From Acidimicrobiia bacterium (GTDB taxonomy: Bacteria; Actinomycetota; Acidimicrobiia; Acidimicrobiales; Ilumatobacteraceae), in the NCBI GenBank assembly GCA_009923785.1, contig RFSV01000010.1, forward strand, positions 1 through 43,191: 43,191 bases of DNA, read 5' to 3'. The notes beneath the pieces are model-generated. The model was not told the DNA's origin and searched no databases. It worked only from the letters and a program-made list of their open reading frames with translations. Made by a program: the position numbers and the translations under genes. Every line of letters begins with the position of its first letter. Position 1 is the first letter of the stretch. This document shows positions 24,901 to 32,138 of this stretch, one piece after another.

Positions 24901-25291
24901 AATCGCGCCAACCGGACACCCCACGCAGTTCGTGCGCGCGCGCCTCGACGAACTCGGTGTGGTGACAGCCGATCGGTTGGCCACGATCGATGCCGAGCGA
25001 GTGTGGGTGGCCGGTGTCGTCACCCATCGCCAACGTCCGGCGACGGCGCAGGGCACCACGTTCATGAATCTGGAGGACGAAACCGGACTCATCAACGTGG
25101 TCGTGTCGGTGGGTTGTTGGAAGCGATTTCGAGCCGCGGCTCGTGGCGCATCCTCACTTCTGGTGCGAGGCCGTCTGCAACGGGCCGAGGGAGTGGTCAA
25201 CGTCGTCGCCGATCACATCGCCCCACTGCGGGGATCTGGTGAGGAATGTTCACCGTATGGGTCGAAAAGTCTCGCCAGAAACTGGCGCTGA
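21962..25291 (+). CDS. dnaE2: Error-prone DNA polymerase DnaE2
   Basis: 1109 aa C-family polymerase alpha subunit that performs SOS translesion synthesis with ImuA' and ImuB. PHP domain starts near 55 (ELHCHSNFSFLDG). Palm motifs: GRGSAANSAVCY near 408, PDIDLDI with D447 and D449, and KFDLLGLGML with D597 as the third acidic residue. Fingers region FQEQLMQMAIDVAGF near 720, FANYGFPESHS near 782. C-terminal helix-hairpin-helix (~880) and OB-fold (~1015-1090) are both present. Length and absence of a tau-binding C-tail suit DnaE2 rather than the replicative DnaE1. GTG start, leaderless, under an SOS box. Confidence 0.95.
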   Translation: MARTNQSWGMQGPSTWAELEARLSGRSHQGSAPVTPRPPEPDSRAMPRVRSRVPYAELHCHSNFSFLDGASDPDELVAEADRLDLTALALTDRNGLYGVVRFAEAAREVGLPTVFGSELVVQHTTGERQLVVLADGPAGYTRLARAISLAQLNGSKNAPRCTIADLAEEGRGHWWVLTGTHDGIVPRALAEHGPSAAIRELRDLVDAFGRDRVVVELWDQGDPLDSARNDALAEMAARHDVQCIAATDVRYASPAGRRLASALAAVRRRSSLTEADPWAAVSGTAHLRSGDEQSRRFARYPGVVEIAAEIGRASAFDLSLVAPRLPPYPCPDGLTEMQFLRRLAEEGATHRYGRRPAAGEDLSLRSRAWRAVDHELSVVDALGFAGYFLVVWDIVQFCVRSDIYCQGRGSAANSAVCYSLGITKADAVSLGLLFERFLSPERDGPPDIDLDIESGRREEVIQYVYERYGRHHTAQVANVITYRARSAVRDMARALGYAPGQQDAWSKQIDRWGRVHKVAEQTGPDGRPDHSIPADVLELASSIEDMPRHLGIHSGGMVICDRPVIEVCPVEWATMRDRSVLQWDKDDCAAAGLVKFDLLGLGMLSALHGAVDLVRDVEGIEIDLATLPQDDDVYAMLCRADTVGVFQIESRAQMATLPRLKPRRFYDLVVEVALIRPGPIQGGSVHPYIRRRNGQEPITYLHPLLENSLGKTLGIPLFQEQLMQMAIDVAGFTPSEADQLRQAMGSKRSAERMRRLRDRLYVGMAERGIVGPIADEIFDKMAAFANYGFPESHSVSFAYLVYASSWLKLHHPAAFYAGLLNAQPMGFWSPHSLAQDARRHGVVVRTPDLAVSDAGATLESCPESHGDYAVRLGLGEVRGVGTELATSIVDDRRRNGAYSSIEDLVRRIPSVTRAHVEAFSTAGVFTESLGVSRREALWAAGAASDSRSDRLEGVLTAAHAPRLPGLEPVDEAIADLWATGIAPTGHPTQFVRARLDELGVVTADRLATIDAERVWVAGVVTHRQRPATAQGTTFMNLEDETGLINVVVSVGCWKRFRAAARGASSLLVRGRLQRAEGVVNVVADHIAPLRGSGEECSPYGSKSLARNWR

Positions 25292-25313
25292 CTGTTTCGC
25301 TCAGTGGCGAGAC
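25269..25313. terminator. Bidirectional terminator between dnaE2 and lysE-type gene
   Basis: Outer stem GTCTCGCCA / TGGCGAGAC (9 bp) with an inner CTGA/TCAG pairing made of the two convergent stop codons. An alternative local hairpin CGCCAG-AAA-CTGGCG (25273-25287) competes with the left arm. Confidence 0.6.
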
Positions 25314-25927
25314 GTGGTGGAAGCCATCACGCCGAGCGCGACGAACACCGTTCCGGCCACGTACCTCTGCACGAACGGCAGGGTGCGTCCCGACACGAGC
25401 ACCTGTCGCAGTGCACTCGCCGTGAACGCATAGGTTCCATCGGTCAGGCATCCGATCGCCACGAAGATCGAACCGAGAATCAACGATTGCGACCAGGCCG
25501 CTCCGTTGTCGGGATCGATGAACTGCGGCAGATACGACAAGAAGAAGAGTGCAACTTTCGGGTTGAGGGTGTTCACGACCACACCTTGGCGGAATGCGCG
25601 GGACTGCGACATCGAGGGCATCGCGCCGGCGATCGTGTTCGGTACGGTCGCCAAGGTTCGAATTCCGACGAACACCAAGTAACCGACTCCCAACCACTTG
25701 ACGGCATTGAATGCGGTAGCCGATGTGGCGAGAACCGCCGACAGTCCGACCGACGCTGCGATCACGTGGACGAAATTGCCGAGTTCGAGTCCGGCTACGG
25801 CCGCGAATCCAACCTCTCGGCCGTCCGAAACGCTGCGATTCAAGACGTAGATCACCGCCGGTCCAGGAATCACGAGCAGCGCGAGTGACGCAACGGCGAA
25901 GGTGATGACGGACGACAGGTCGGGCAC
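25301..25927 (-). CDS. LysE/RhtB-family amino-acid exporter
   Basis: 208 aa inner-membrane protein with about six hydrophobic segments. The first helix ends in LLVIPGPAVIYVLNRS, the family hallmark (GPA/GP motif), followed by GLELGNFVHVIAA and the loop FRQGVVVNTLNPKVALFFLSYLPQF, both diagnostic of LysE/RhtB. It exports amino acids or derivatives such as homoserine or threonine by proton antiport; substrate not decidable. GTG 25927 has -10 TAGAGT 6 nt upstream. Confidence 0.92.
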   Translation of the reverse strand: MPDLSSVITFAVASLALLVIPGPAVIYVLNRSVSDGREVGFAAVAGLELGNFVHVIAASVGLSAVLATSATAFNAVKWLGVGYLVFVGIRTLATVPNTIAGAMPSMSQSRAFRQGVVVNTLNPKVALFFLSYLPQFIDPDNGAAWSQSLILGSIFVAIGCLTDGTYAFTASALRQVLVSGRTLPFVQRYVAGTVFVALGVMASTTSRH

Positions 25928-25933
25928 GGAGCG

Positions 25934-25939
25934 ACTCTA
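25934..25939 (-). promoter_or_regulatory. -10 element, leaderless promoter of LysE-type exporter
   Basis: TAGAGT on the minus strand, 6 nt from GTG 25927. Confidence 0.6.
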
Positions 25940-25953
25940 GGAGTCAGTGGGTG

Positions 25954-26439
25954 TCAGGGACGAACATTGATGGCGGTCGCGGGCGGTCCGATTTCGATCA
26001 GGTCGTCGACGAGCGCGGCGAGGTCGAACGGAACGAAGTGAGCGTCAGAGGCACGTAGTTCGTCGGGTGTCCACCAGCGGATTTCGTGGAGGAATTCGGT
26101 TCGTAATTCGTCCCACGAGAGGGAGGGCTCGGGTGGGAATTCGTGATCGATGGTGACGAGGTGGATGTGCTCGCGTTGACCGTCCCAGTTGCCGTCGAGG
26201 AACGGGAAGTGGTGCTCACGCGTCCAGATGTGTGGGCCGATCTCTCGGCCCGCCAAACCGATTTCCTCGTGGAGTTCCCGTTGGAGGGCATCGACGTGGC
26301 TCTCACCGATTTCGAGACCGCCACCGGGCAGAGCCCATCGCGTCCCGGCCGGAAACTCGAAACGAACGAGGAGGATCGACGGCCGAGGGCTGAGCACCAC
26401 GGCCCGGGCCGCCGGTCGGATCCGGAGATCGTCAGTCAC
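25954..26439 (-). CDS. Nudix hydrolase
   Basis: 161 aa. Complete Nudix box: G-(5)-E-(7)-RELHEEIGL in the segment GGLEIGESHVDALQRELHEE, near residues 40-62, which binds the Mg2+ ions that hydrolyse nucleoside-diphosphate-linked substrates. An insert rich in Trp/His (HIWTREHHFPFLDGNWDGQ) follows. GTG start, 5 nt after the DUF3039 stop, so both are probably co-transcribed. Substrate unknown; housecleaning of oxidised nucleotides or a sugar-nucleotide is typical. Confidence 0.9.
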   Translation of the reverse strand: MTDDLRIRPAARAVVLSPRPSILLVRFEFPAGTRWALPGGGLEIGESHVDALQRELHEEIGLAGREIGPHIWTREHHFPFLDGNWDGQREHIHLVTIDHEFPPEPSLSWDELRTEFLHEIRWWTPDELRASDAHFVPFDLAALVDDLIEIGPPATAINVRP

Positions 26440-26444
26440 CTCGA

Positions 26445-26747
26445 TCAGTCGCCAGGGGTGTCACGTAAGCCGTCATTGAAGGCCCGGTACATCTCGTAGA
26501 CGTTCTTGCACTCCTCGCACATCGGTAGTCGCTTCGGGTCGCGAGACGGCACCCAGACATAGCCGCACAAGGCCTCGATCGGCGTCCCGGTCACCCGAGC
26601 CTCCAGGATCTTGGCCGCTGCATTCTCACCCGGGCCGACTTTCACGATGTGGGCTCGGGTGGGTTCGCCGGTCTCGGTGACCTCGTCGATGTCGACGTCG
26701 ATGTCGACATCGGGGCGGGTCTGCGTCGAACTCACCACGTCAGTCAA
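26445..26747 (-). CDS. DUF3039 small protein
   Basis: 100 aa actinobacterial conserved protein: acidic N-terminus (repeated DVDID), then HIVKVGPGENAAAKILEARVTGTPIEALCGYVWVP and a C-terminal MCEECKNVYE cysteine motif that may bind zinc together with the earlier Cys. Function unknown in the family. Start is uncertain: TTG 26747 gives MTDVV, while GTG at 26738 or 26735 would trim three or four residues. It is divergent from the FmdB-type gene by about 20-30 nt. Confidence 0.82.
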   Translation of the reverse strand: MTDVVSSTQTRPDVDIDVDIDEVTETGEPTRAHIVKVGPGENAAAKILEARVTGTPIEALCGYVWVPSRDPKRLPMCEECKNVYEMYRAFNDGLRDTPGD

Positions 26748-26754
26748 CCAGATC

Positions 26755-26760
26755 TACACT
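26755..26760 (+). promoter_or_regulatory. -10 element, leaderless promoter of fmdB-type gene
   Basis: TACACT, 7 nt, then ATG 26768. Confidence 0.6.
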
Positions 26761-26767
26761 GACTCGC

Positions 26768-26989
26768 ATGCCCGTGTACGAGTTCCGCTGCAAGACCTGC
26801 GATGTCACGTTCGACGAACGCCGATCCATGTCGGCGGCCAACGATCCGGCGACGTGTCCCGACGGCCATGCGAATGCCGTACGTCTCCTGTCGGTGTTCG
26901 CATCAGTGGGTGGCGCTGTGGCGACCTCATCGAGTCCGGCGCCACGCGCCGGTGGCGGATGCGGTTCGGGTTGTGGATGTGCGCATTGA
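26768..26989 (+). CDS. FmdB-family zinc-ribbon protein
   Basis: 73 aa. Typical opening MPVYEFRCKTCDVTF with C8 and C11, then CPDGH near 30 as the second half of a putative zinc ribbon. A flexible Ser/Ala/Pro linker leads to the Gly/Cys-rich tail GGGCGSGCGCAH, common in this family. Proposed as a small regulatory protein in methylotrophs (formamidase operon); function elsewhere unknown. Confidence 0.88.
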   Translation: MPVYEFRCKTCDVTFDERRSMSAANDPATCPDGHANAVRLLSVFASVGGAVATSSSPAPRAGGGCGSGCGCAH

Positions 26990-27048
26990 CGGTACGTCGA
27001 CTGATGGAAATTCGATTCTCCCGCCCGACGACGTGGGAGAAGGACGAG

Positions 27049-27054
27049 TAGGTT
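27049..27054 (+). promoter_or_regulatory. -10 element, leaderless promoter of small membrane peptide
   Basis: TAGGTT, 6 nt, then ATG 27061. Confidence 0.5.
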
Positions 27055-27060
27055 GATCGT

Positions 27061-27180
27061 ATGGCTTCTTGGATCGTGACCATCGTGGCGACGGCAGTCG
27101 GCATCGGTGTGGGTGCGCGAGCACTCGGTGCGCGCCCGAAGCCGATCCCGGTGCGAGTTCGGCCGGAGCGTCGACGCTGA
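27061..27180 (+). CDS. Small single-pass membrane peptide (39 aa)
   Basis: Starts with MASWIVTIVATAVGIGVGA, one hydrophobic segment with Gly spacing, followed by a basic, Pro/Arg-rich tail ending PVRVRPERRR. The basic tail after the helix suggests an N-out, C-in orientation. Support is the leaderless promoter with the same 6-nt spacing as neighbouring genes and the end of the frame precisely at the start of the conserved DUF4031 segment. No family recognised. Confidence 0.5.
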   Translation: MASWIVTIVATAVGIGVGARALGARPKPIPVRVRPERRR

Positions 27181-27461
27181 CTCTGTACGTCGACGGTTCG
27201 CACTGGTGGTTTCGTGACCGACACTGGTGCCATTTGGTGAGTGACACGAGCGTCGACGAGTTGCACGACTTCGCGGCCCGCCTCGGGCTGTCGGAACGAG
27301 CCTTTCACGGCGATCATTACGATCTGCCCGACGAGTACCGTCCACGAGCGATCGCGGCCGGCGCGCACGAAGTGGGGAGCCGCGACATCGTGCGCATTCT
27401 GCGTGACACCGGGCTACGTCGTCGCGTCGGGGCCGACGAGCGGCCACACGTCGTGCGCTGA
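27069..27461 (+). CDS. DUF4031 protein (start unresolved)
   Basis: The conserved part, from codon 37 (27177) to the end, reads TLYVDGSHWWFRDRHWCHLV, then SVDELHDFAARLGL and HYDLPDEYRPRAIAAGA: the compact DUF4031 domain, about 85-95 aa in this family. The only standard start in frame is TTG 27069, which would add 36 low-complexity residues lying over the membrane peptide in another frame and looking like non-coding shadow. The conserved domain normally starts near the N-terminus; here the matching codon is CTG 27177, overlapping the peptide's TGA (CTGA). Function unknown. Confidence 0.75.
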   Translation: MDRDHRGDGSRHRCGCASTRCAPEADPGASSAGASTLTLYVDGSHWWFRDRHWCHLVSDTSVDELHDFAARLGLSERAFHGDHYDLPDEYRPRAIAAGAHEVGSRDIVRILRDTGLRRRVGADERPHVVR

Positions 27462-27809
27462 CGACGGTCCGAATCGGATCCAGGCCTCGATTCGCAATCC
27501 GTGACGCGACGCGCCGACGACCTCGGCGACGAGTGGATCGGATAGATCGAGTGGAAGAGGTGTTCGTTCAGCCATGACAAGACCGCGCAGGTCGGTGTCG
27601 AGCGTCGCGTCGTGGATGATGGCGAAGAGATCGGCGAGGCGATCGCGCTGGGGGTCGACCGCCACACTCAGCGACCCGATGAGGCGGTGATCGACGAGAA
27701 AGATCAACAGGCGATCTCGAGGTGACATGAGGGACGCGGCCAAGTCGGCGACATCACGCGGATCGACCAATGGGTCGACGCCGGCACGAAGTAGCGAGCG
27801 AGTGATCAT
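27414..27809 (-). CDS. Conserved-looking hypothetical protein, 131 aa
   Basis: ATG 27809 has GGAG 7 nt upstream and a possible -10 TAATCT (27847-27852, minus strand) about 37 nt upstream. Content: MITRSLLRAGVDPLVDPRD, an alternating hydrophobic strand RLLIFLVDHRLIGSLSVAVD, a long helix and a closing strand LRIEAWIRFG. This alpha-beta pattern recalls a worn JAB/RadC-like fold but no metal motif is visible, so I do not assign one. The 3' end overlaps the convergent DUF4031 gene by 48 nt, which is unusual in this window. It lies downstream of the rhomboid gene on the same strand. Confidence 0.55.
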   Translation of the reverse strand: MITRSLLRAGVDPLVDPRDVADLAASLMSPRDRLLIFLVDHRLIGSLSVAVDPQRDRLADLFAIIHDATLDTDLRGLVMAERTPLPLDLSDPLVAEVVGASRHGLRIEAWIRFGPSSAHDVWPLVGPDATT

Positions 27810-27816
27810 GGGGACT

Positions 27817-27833
27817 CCGTTCGTGAGGAACGG
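27817..27833. other. Hairpin in the intergenic leader
   Basis: CCGTTC-5-GAACGG perfect 6-bp stem between the rhomboid stop and the hypothetical gene's ATG; either a weak terminator for the rhomboid transcript or a leader structure close to the ribosome site. Confidence 0.4.
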
Positions 27834-27880
27834 GGAAGTCGAGTCGAGATTAGAAGAGGGGTGTGACGGGGTCGGACGAC

Positions 27881-28735
27881 TCAGCCAGCGACCTGCACAC
27901 TGATCAGCACCGCTCCCACCCCGACGGCGAGTGGCGCGAGGTAGGTCGCCCAGGTCGGAGCCGGCTTCCACGACGGTGCCAGCATCACGACACCGCACAG
28001 CGCGCCGGCCACGGCACCACCGACGTGTCCACCGATCGAGATTCCCGGAATGGTGAAGGTCAACACGAGGTTGATCACGAGAAGCGCGCCGATGCCGGTT
28101 TGGAACACGTTCATGCCACGGCGTTGCATGCCGATGGCGGCCGCCGCCATCAGGCCGAAGACGGCTCCCGATGCACCGCCGTGCAATCCGCCTCGATCGG
28201 CTTGGATGACGAGAGCACCGAGTGATCCACCGAGAAGGGATGCCATGTACAGAAGTCCGAAACGCAGGCGACCGAGCGGCGGTTCGAGCATCTGGCCGAG
28301 TTGATAGAGGAGCCACATGTTCATGCCGATGTGCAAGATGCCGAAGTGGAGAAATCCGGCAGTCACCAACCGATACCACTCGCCGGTGATCTGCAGGACG
28401 AATTTGTTCAGACCGAGCTGGAATTCGCGTTCGGACACCTGGCTCCCGAAGCCGGCGGCACCGACGTCACCGGACACCACCCATACGAACACCCCCACGT
28501 TGATCACGATGAGGGCGAGGGTGACGAGGATCGACTGGCGAGCGTTCCAATAGCGAACTCGAGTGGAAGCCGACGGCCGAGACCGGCGGAGGCAATCGAT
28601 GCATTGGCTACCCACCGACGCTTGAACGAGGCATTCGCCGCACGCCGGTCGACCACATCGTGTGCACGACCGACCGGTCACTCGGTCGGGATGACGTGTG
28701 CAATGGGCGACAGTGGGGGGAGGGAACTCGGACAT
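27881..28735 (-). CDS. Rhomboid-family intramembrane serine protease with N-terminal zinc domain
   Basis: 284 aa. N-terminal 10-50 is Cys/His-rich (CTRHP...CTRCGRPACGECL...CIDC), a B-box-like zinc domain common on actinobacterial rhomboids. Six to seven membrane helices follow. Catalytic pair: S189 in GASGAVFG and H237 in GGHVGGA; oxyanion/structural H135 and N139 in HIGMNMW. It cleaves membrane proteins inside the bilayer; substrate unknown. ATG 28735; no clear leaderless box. Confidence 0.93.
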   Translation of the reverse strand: MSEFPPPTVAHCTRHPDRVTGRSCTRCGRPACGECLVQASVGSQCIDCLRRSRPSASTRVRYWNARQSILVTLALIVINVGVFVWVVSGDVGAAGFGSQVSEREFQLGLNKFVLQITGEWYRLVTAGFLHFGILHIGMNMWLLYQLGQMLEPPLGRLRFGLLYMASLLGGSLGALVIQADRGGLHGGASGAVFGLMAAAAIGMQRRGMNVFQTGIGALLVINLVLTFTIPGISIGGHVGGAVAGALCGVVMLAPSWKPAPTWATYLAPLAVGVGAVLISVQVAG

Positions 28736-28758
28736 ATCAGGTGATGGGGTCGGTGTTC

Positions 28759-28775
28759 ACCGTACGAGAGACGGT
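28759..28775. promoter_or_regulatory. Short inverted repeat in divergent region
   Basis: ACCGT-7-ACGGT between the rhomboid and acyl-CoA dehydrogenase starts, with a further ACGGT half-site at 28789. Possible regulator site; weak. Confidence 0.25.
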
Positions 28776-28841
28776 ACCCCTGATTGCTACGGTCGGAGCG
28801 GTTGGGGGACGGTTGTCCGCCACAGCGCGAAGGGGGAGAGC

Positions 28842-30173
28842 ATGGCCTGGGATTTCGAAACCGAGCCCGAGTTCGAAGAGAAGTTGGAGTGGATGCGCGG
28901 GTTCGTGCGCGATGAGATCATTCCACTCGAAACCCTGGCCGATGTTTGGCGCGCTCCGGGTGGCCGGGAGAAGTTCGCGACCGTCACCCAACCGTTGAAG
29001 GACGAAGTGAGACGGAGAGGCCTCTGGGCGGCGCATCTCCCACCCGATATGGGTGGCCTCGGATTCGGTCAGGTGAAGCTCGGCCTCATGCACGAGATCC
29101 TCGGGCAATGCGGCTACGCGCCGAGCATCTTTGGCAACAACGCGCCCGACAGCGGCAATGCTGAATTGCTCGCCGTCGGCGGAACGCCCGAACAGCGCGA
29201 AACGTGGATGCAGCCACTCCTCGAGGGCCGTTTGCGATCGTGCTTCAGCATGACCGAGCCAGGGGCTGGTGCCGATCCGACTTTGCTCAGCACCTCGGCC
29301 ATGCGCGACGGCGACGAATGGGTGATCAACGGGCACAAGTGGTTCTCGTCGAACGCTTCGGTCAGCGACTTCCTCATCGTGATGGCTCGGACCGGCGACG
29401 CCGACACGAGTGCCTACAAGGCCTACTCGATGATCATCGTGCCGACGAGGACTCCGGGCGTCAACATCGTCCGTGATGTGCCCACCATGGGCGAACCCGA
29501 TCACCGGACCGGCGAACCCGGAGGCCACGCCGAGATCGTGTACGACAACGTTCGAGTGCCGTTCGGCAACGTCGTGGGTGGGGCCGACGGAATCGGCCAG
29601 GGTTTCGCGCTGGCCCAAAAGCGCCTCGGCCCCGGACGCATCCATCATGCGATGCGTTGGCTCGGACAGAGTCGTCGCGCTTTCGACATGTTGTGCGAGC
29701 GCGCGCTGACTCGGTACACGCACGGCAGCATCCTCGCCGAAAAGCAGATGGTTCAGGACTGGATCGCCGAGAGTTACGCCGAGATGCAGGCGGCGCGCCT
29801 TCTCACCCTTCAGGCGGCGTGGAAGATGGACAAGTTGCACGAAGCGGGCAAGCACTACAGCGATGCGCGTGTCGAGATCGGTGTCATCAAGTTCTGGGGT
29901 GCCAAGGTGCTCTACAACGTGATCGATCGAGCGATTCAGATCCACGGCAGTCTCGGCTACACGACCGACCTTCCTCTCGAGTCCATGTATCGAGCGGCTC
30001 GTGCCGCTCGTATCTACGACGGTCCGGACGAAGTCCACAAGGTAACTGTGGCTCGTCAGATCCTGAAGGGCTACCGGCCGAGTGATCCCCCGCTCGAGCA
30101 CATACCCACGCGGCGTGCGGCGGCCGAGCAGAAGTTCGCCGACGTGCTCGACGCGGTGTCGATCAACGGCTGA
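28842..30173 (+). CDS. Acyl-CoA dehydrogenase (ACAD10/11-like)
   Basis: 443 aa. ATG 28842 has a strong ribosome site AGGGGGAG (28831-28838); earlier in-frame codons lie in the divergent promoter region. Motifs: CFSMTEPGAGADPTLL near 145, NGHKWFSSNASVSDF near 180, IHGSLGYTTDLPLESMYRAAR and the terminal IYDGPDEVHKVTVARQIL. The IYDGPDEVH block is characteristic of the ACAD10/ACAD11 group that handles long-chain, branched or 4-hydroxy-acyl-CoAs, rather than of medium-chain enzymes. Single-gene transcript convergent with the GGDEF-EAL gene. Confidence 0.92.
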   Translation: MAWDFETEPEFEEKLEWMRGFVRDEIIPLETLADVWRAPGGREKFATVTQPLKDEVRRRGLWAAHLPPDMGGLGFGQVKLGLMHEILGQCGYAPSIFGNNAPDSGNAELLAVGGTPEQRETWMQPLLEGRLRSCFSMTEPGAGADPTLLSTSAMRDGDEWVINGHKWFSSNASVSDFLIVMARTGDADTSAYKAYSMIIVPTRTPGVNIVRDVPTMGEPDHRTGEPGGHAEIVYDNVRVPFGNVVGGADGIGQGFALAQKRLGPGRIHHAMRWLGQSRRAFDMLCERALTRYTHGSILAEKQMVQDWIAESYAEMQAARLLTLQAAWKMDKLHEAGKHYSDARVEIGVIKFWGAKVLYNVIDRAIQIHGSLGYTTDLPLESMYRAARAARIYDGPDEVHKVTVARQILKGYRPSDPPLEHIPTRRAAAEQKFADVLDAVSING

Positions 30174-30189
30174 CCGAAGGTCTCAGCCG
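30167..30189. terminator. Bidirectional terminator built from two convergent stop codons
   Basis: CGGCTGA-9-TCAGCCG, perfect 7-bp stem. TGA at 30171-30173 ends the dehydrogenase; the pairing TCA at 30183-30185 is the TGA of the minus-strand gene. Confidence 0.65.
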
Positions 30190-32138
30190 AGCACTCGCGA
30201 CGCGACGTTCGTCGGATCGAAGTCGTCGGCCCGCGTGGGTCGTGCTACATGGAAGCCCTGGACGTAGTCACAGCCGAGCGCGCGTAGTCGTTGCAACTGG
30301 TGATTCGACACGACCCACGCCGCGATCACCGAGACGTCGAGTCCGTGTGCGAGTTGGACGAGACCGCGCACCATCGGATCGTCACGGTCGTCGACGTCGA
30401 GAGGACGCACGAACGATCCGGCCAATTTCACGAAGTGCGGAGTGGATGCCCGCAGATCGGACAGCGACGACCGGTGACCACCGAAGTCGTCGATGGTGAG
30501 CACGAAACCGAGGCGATGGAGCGACCGAAGGGTTCGAGCGGCCTCGTCGTCGTCGAGAACGTCGGATTGGTACTCGATCGAGAGATTGCCAGGGGCGAGT
30601 CCATGTCGGCGTACGGCGGTCGTGAGATCCTCCACGAAACCGACATGGACCACTTGGTGGGCCGAAACGTTCACGTGAACGCGAAAGTGCCGGTCGGCTC
30701 GTCCGTCGGCGATCCAGGAGGCCAGGACCCGTAGAGCCTCGTCGACGACCCAGGCGCCGATCGGTACGACGAGGCCGGTCTCTTCAGCTAAATCGACGAA
30801 GTCGGCCGGAGTGAGCACTCCTTCGGTCGGATGGTCCCACCGCAACAAAGCTTCGGCCGCCTCCACACGACCGGTGTGCAAGGCGGCGATGGGCTGGAAC
30901 ACGAGGTGCAACTGCTGCTCGGCGAGAGCTCGCTCGAGATCGAGACGAAGGCGACCGCGTCGTTCGACCGCATGGCTCATGGCATCGGTGAACGGCTCGC
31001 AACGACCCTTACCGCGTGTCTTCGCGCGATACATCGCGGTGTCGGCCCGTCGGACCAGTTCGAGTGCGACGTCGAGTGGTGCGCCGTTCAGGGCGACCGA
31101 ACGATCGGTTGGCTTCCACGTCGCGACTCCGACACTGACCCCCGTCGACATCCGTTGGCCGTGGAGGACGACGGGTTCGGCGGCGGCCGCGATGATCCGC
31201 TCGGCAAGGTCGAGTGCGGCCGTCTCGTCGCCCACCCGTTCACAGAGAACGACGAATTCGTCGCCTCCCATTCGTCCGATCACGTCGTCGGGTCGGGTGC
31301 TGGCCACCAGTCGCCGACCGATCAGTGCGATGAACGCGTCGCCATCGTCGTGTCCGAACGTGTCGTTGACGATCTTGAGATGATCGATGTCGACATACAG
31401 AACGGCCAATGCACGACCGTCGATACGCGATCGCTCGACGGCCTCGGCCACGCGACGAAGGAAGAGTTGCCGGACGGGGAGGCCGGTGAGGGCGTCGTGC
31501 GTGGCTTGATGGGCGAGCTCGGCGTGGAGTCGAGCCGAAGAGGTGACGTCGCGGCACCAGGCAGTGAATCCACCGTCGGGTGTACGTACGACGGTGCAAT
31601 CGAGAGTGAGGGAGTCACCGACGGTGTCTCGGACGACGACGTCGCCACGCCAGTGGCTGAGATCGCCGATGAGGAGAGCCCGTGGAACTTGATCGCGGAG
31701 AGTCGACGCCAGATTGTCGACTCGTGCTGGTCCCACGAGACGTCGGGTCGACTCGTTCGCGAACGTGACCGTACCGGCGTCGTCGACCGACCACACGATG
31801 TCAGGTGTGCGATCCAGGACGTGATGGGCGTTGTCGTCGGCGTGGTCGACCACCACAGTCCCGAGGTAGCCGAGCAATGTGCCGTCGGCACCGAGTCGAG
31901 GTGACATCACGACGTGCGCGTGCCTGGCGATGCCGTCGATTCCGATGTCGAAGTCGGTATCGAAGCCTTCCGTCGTGCGACTCGACCAGTCTCGTTCGAT
32001 CTCGGTGCGGCGCGTCGGTGCAGCCGCGGCCCACGGCGTGCGTCCGATCATCGTGCCACCGGTCGCCGACAAGCGGGTGCTCACGGAGTCGGCCGCGAGT
32101 ACACGGCCCGCCGGGTCGGTTTCGAACAGACCGATCAT
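30183..32138 (-). CDS. PAS-GGDEF-EAL protein (diguanylate cyclase, EAL probably inactive)
   Basis: 651 aa, no membrane segment seen. PAS-like sensory regions ~1-100 and ~105-200; GGDEF domain with intact GGDEF at 291-295 and an inhibitory I-site RPDD (282-285) five residues before it; EAL domain ~395-645. The GGDEF half should make c-di-GMP under product inhibition. The EAL half keeps E429, N490, D550-D551 and K571, but the AEGVE box reads AWVVS (W608 for Glu), the ELTES box reads EYQSD, and the KID box reads KLA, so hydrolysis is unlikely. ATG 32138 overlaps the stop of a 16-codon upstream frame; no good ribosome site of its own. Confidence 0.92.
   Translation of the reverse strand: MIGLFETDPAGRVLAADSVSTRLSATGGTMIGRTPWAAAAPTRRTEIERDWSSRTTEGFDTDFDIGIDGIARHAHVVMSPRLGADGTLLGYLGTVVVDHADDNAHHVLDRTPDIVWSVDDAGTVTFANESTRRLVGPARVDNLASTLRDQVPRALLIGDLSHWRGDVVVRDTVGDSLTLDCTVVRTPDGGFTAWCRDVTSSARLHAELAHQATHDALTGLPVRQLFLRRVAEAVERSRIDGRALAVLYVDIDHLKIVNDTFGHDDGDAFIALIGRRLVASTRPDDVIGRMGGDEFVVLCERVGDETAALDLAERIIAAAAEPVVLHGQRMSTGVSVGVATWKPTDRSVALNGAPLDVALELVRRADTAMYRAKTRGKGRCEPFTDAMSHAVERRGRLRLDLERALAEQQLHLVFQPIAALHTGRVEAAEALLRWDHPTEGVLTPADFVDLAEETGLVVPIGAWVVDEALRVLASWIADGRADRHFRVHVNVSAHQVVHVGFVEDLTTAVRRHGLAPGNLSIEYQSDVLDDDEAARTLRSLHRLGFVLTIDDFGGHRSSLSDLRASTPHFVKLAGSFVRPLDVDDRDDPMVRGLVQLAHGLDVSVIAAWVVSNHQLQRLRALGCDYVQGFHVARPTRADDFDPTNVASRVLG

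Noticed and set aside
26971-26989. Gly/Cys-rich end of the FmdB-type gene as a repeat or metallothionein
   Set aside because: A Gly/Cys tail of this kind is common in FmdB-family proteins and needs no separate element.
27881-28379. Extension of the 131-aa hypothetical frame to 28379
   Set aside because: The extra sequence is antisense-style frame shadow of the rhomboid gene; the ATG at 27809 has a ribosome site.
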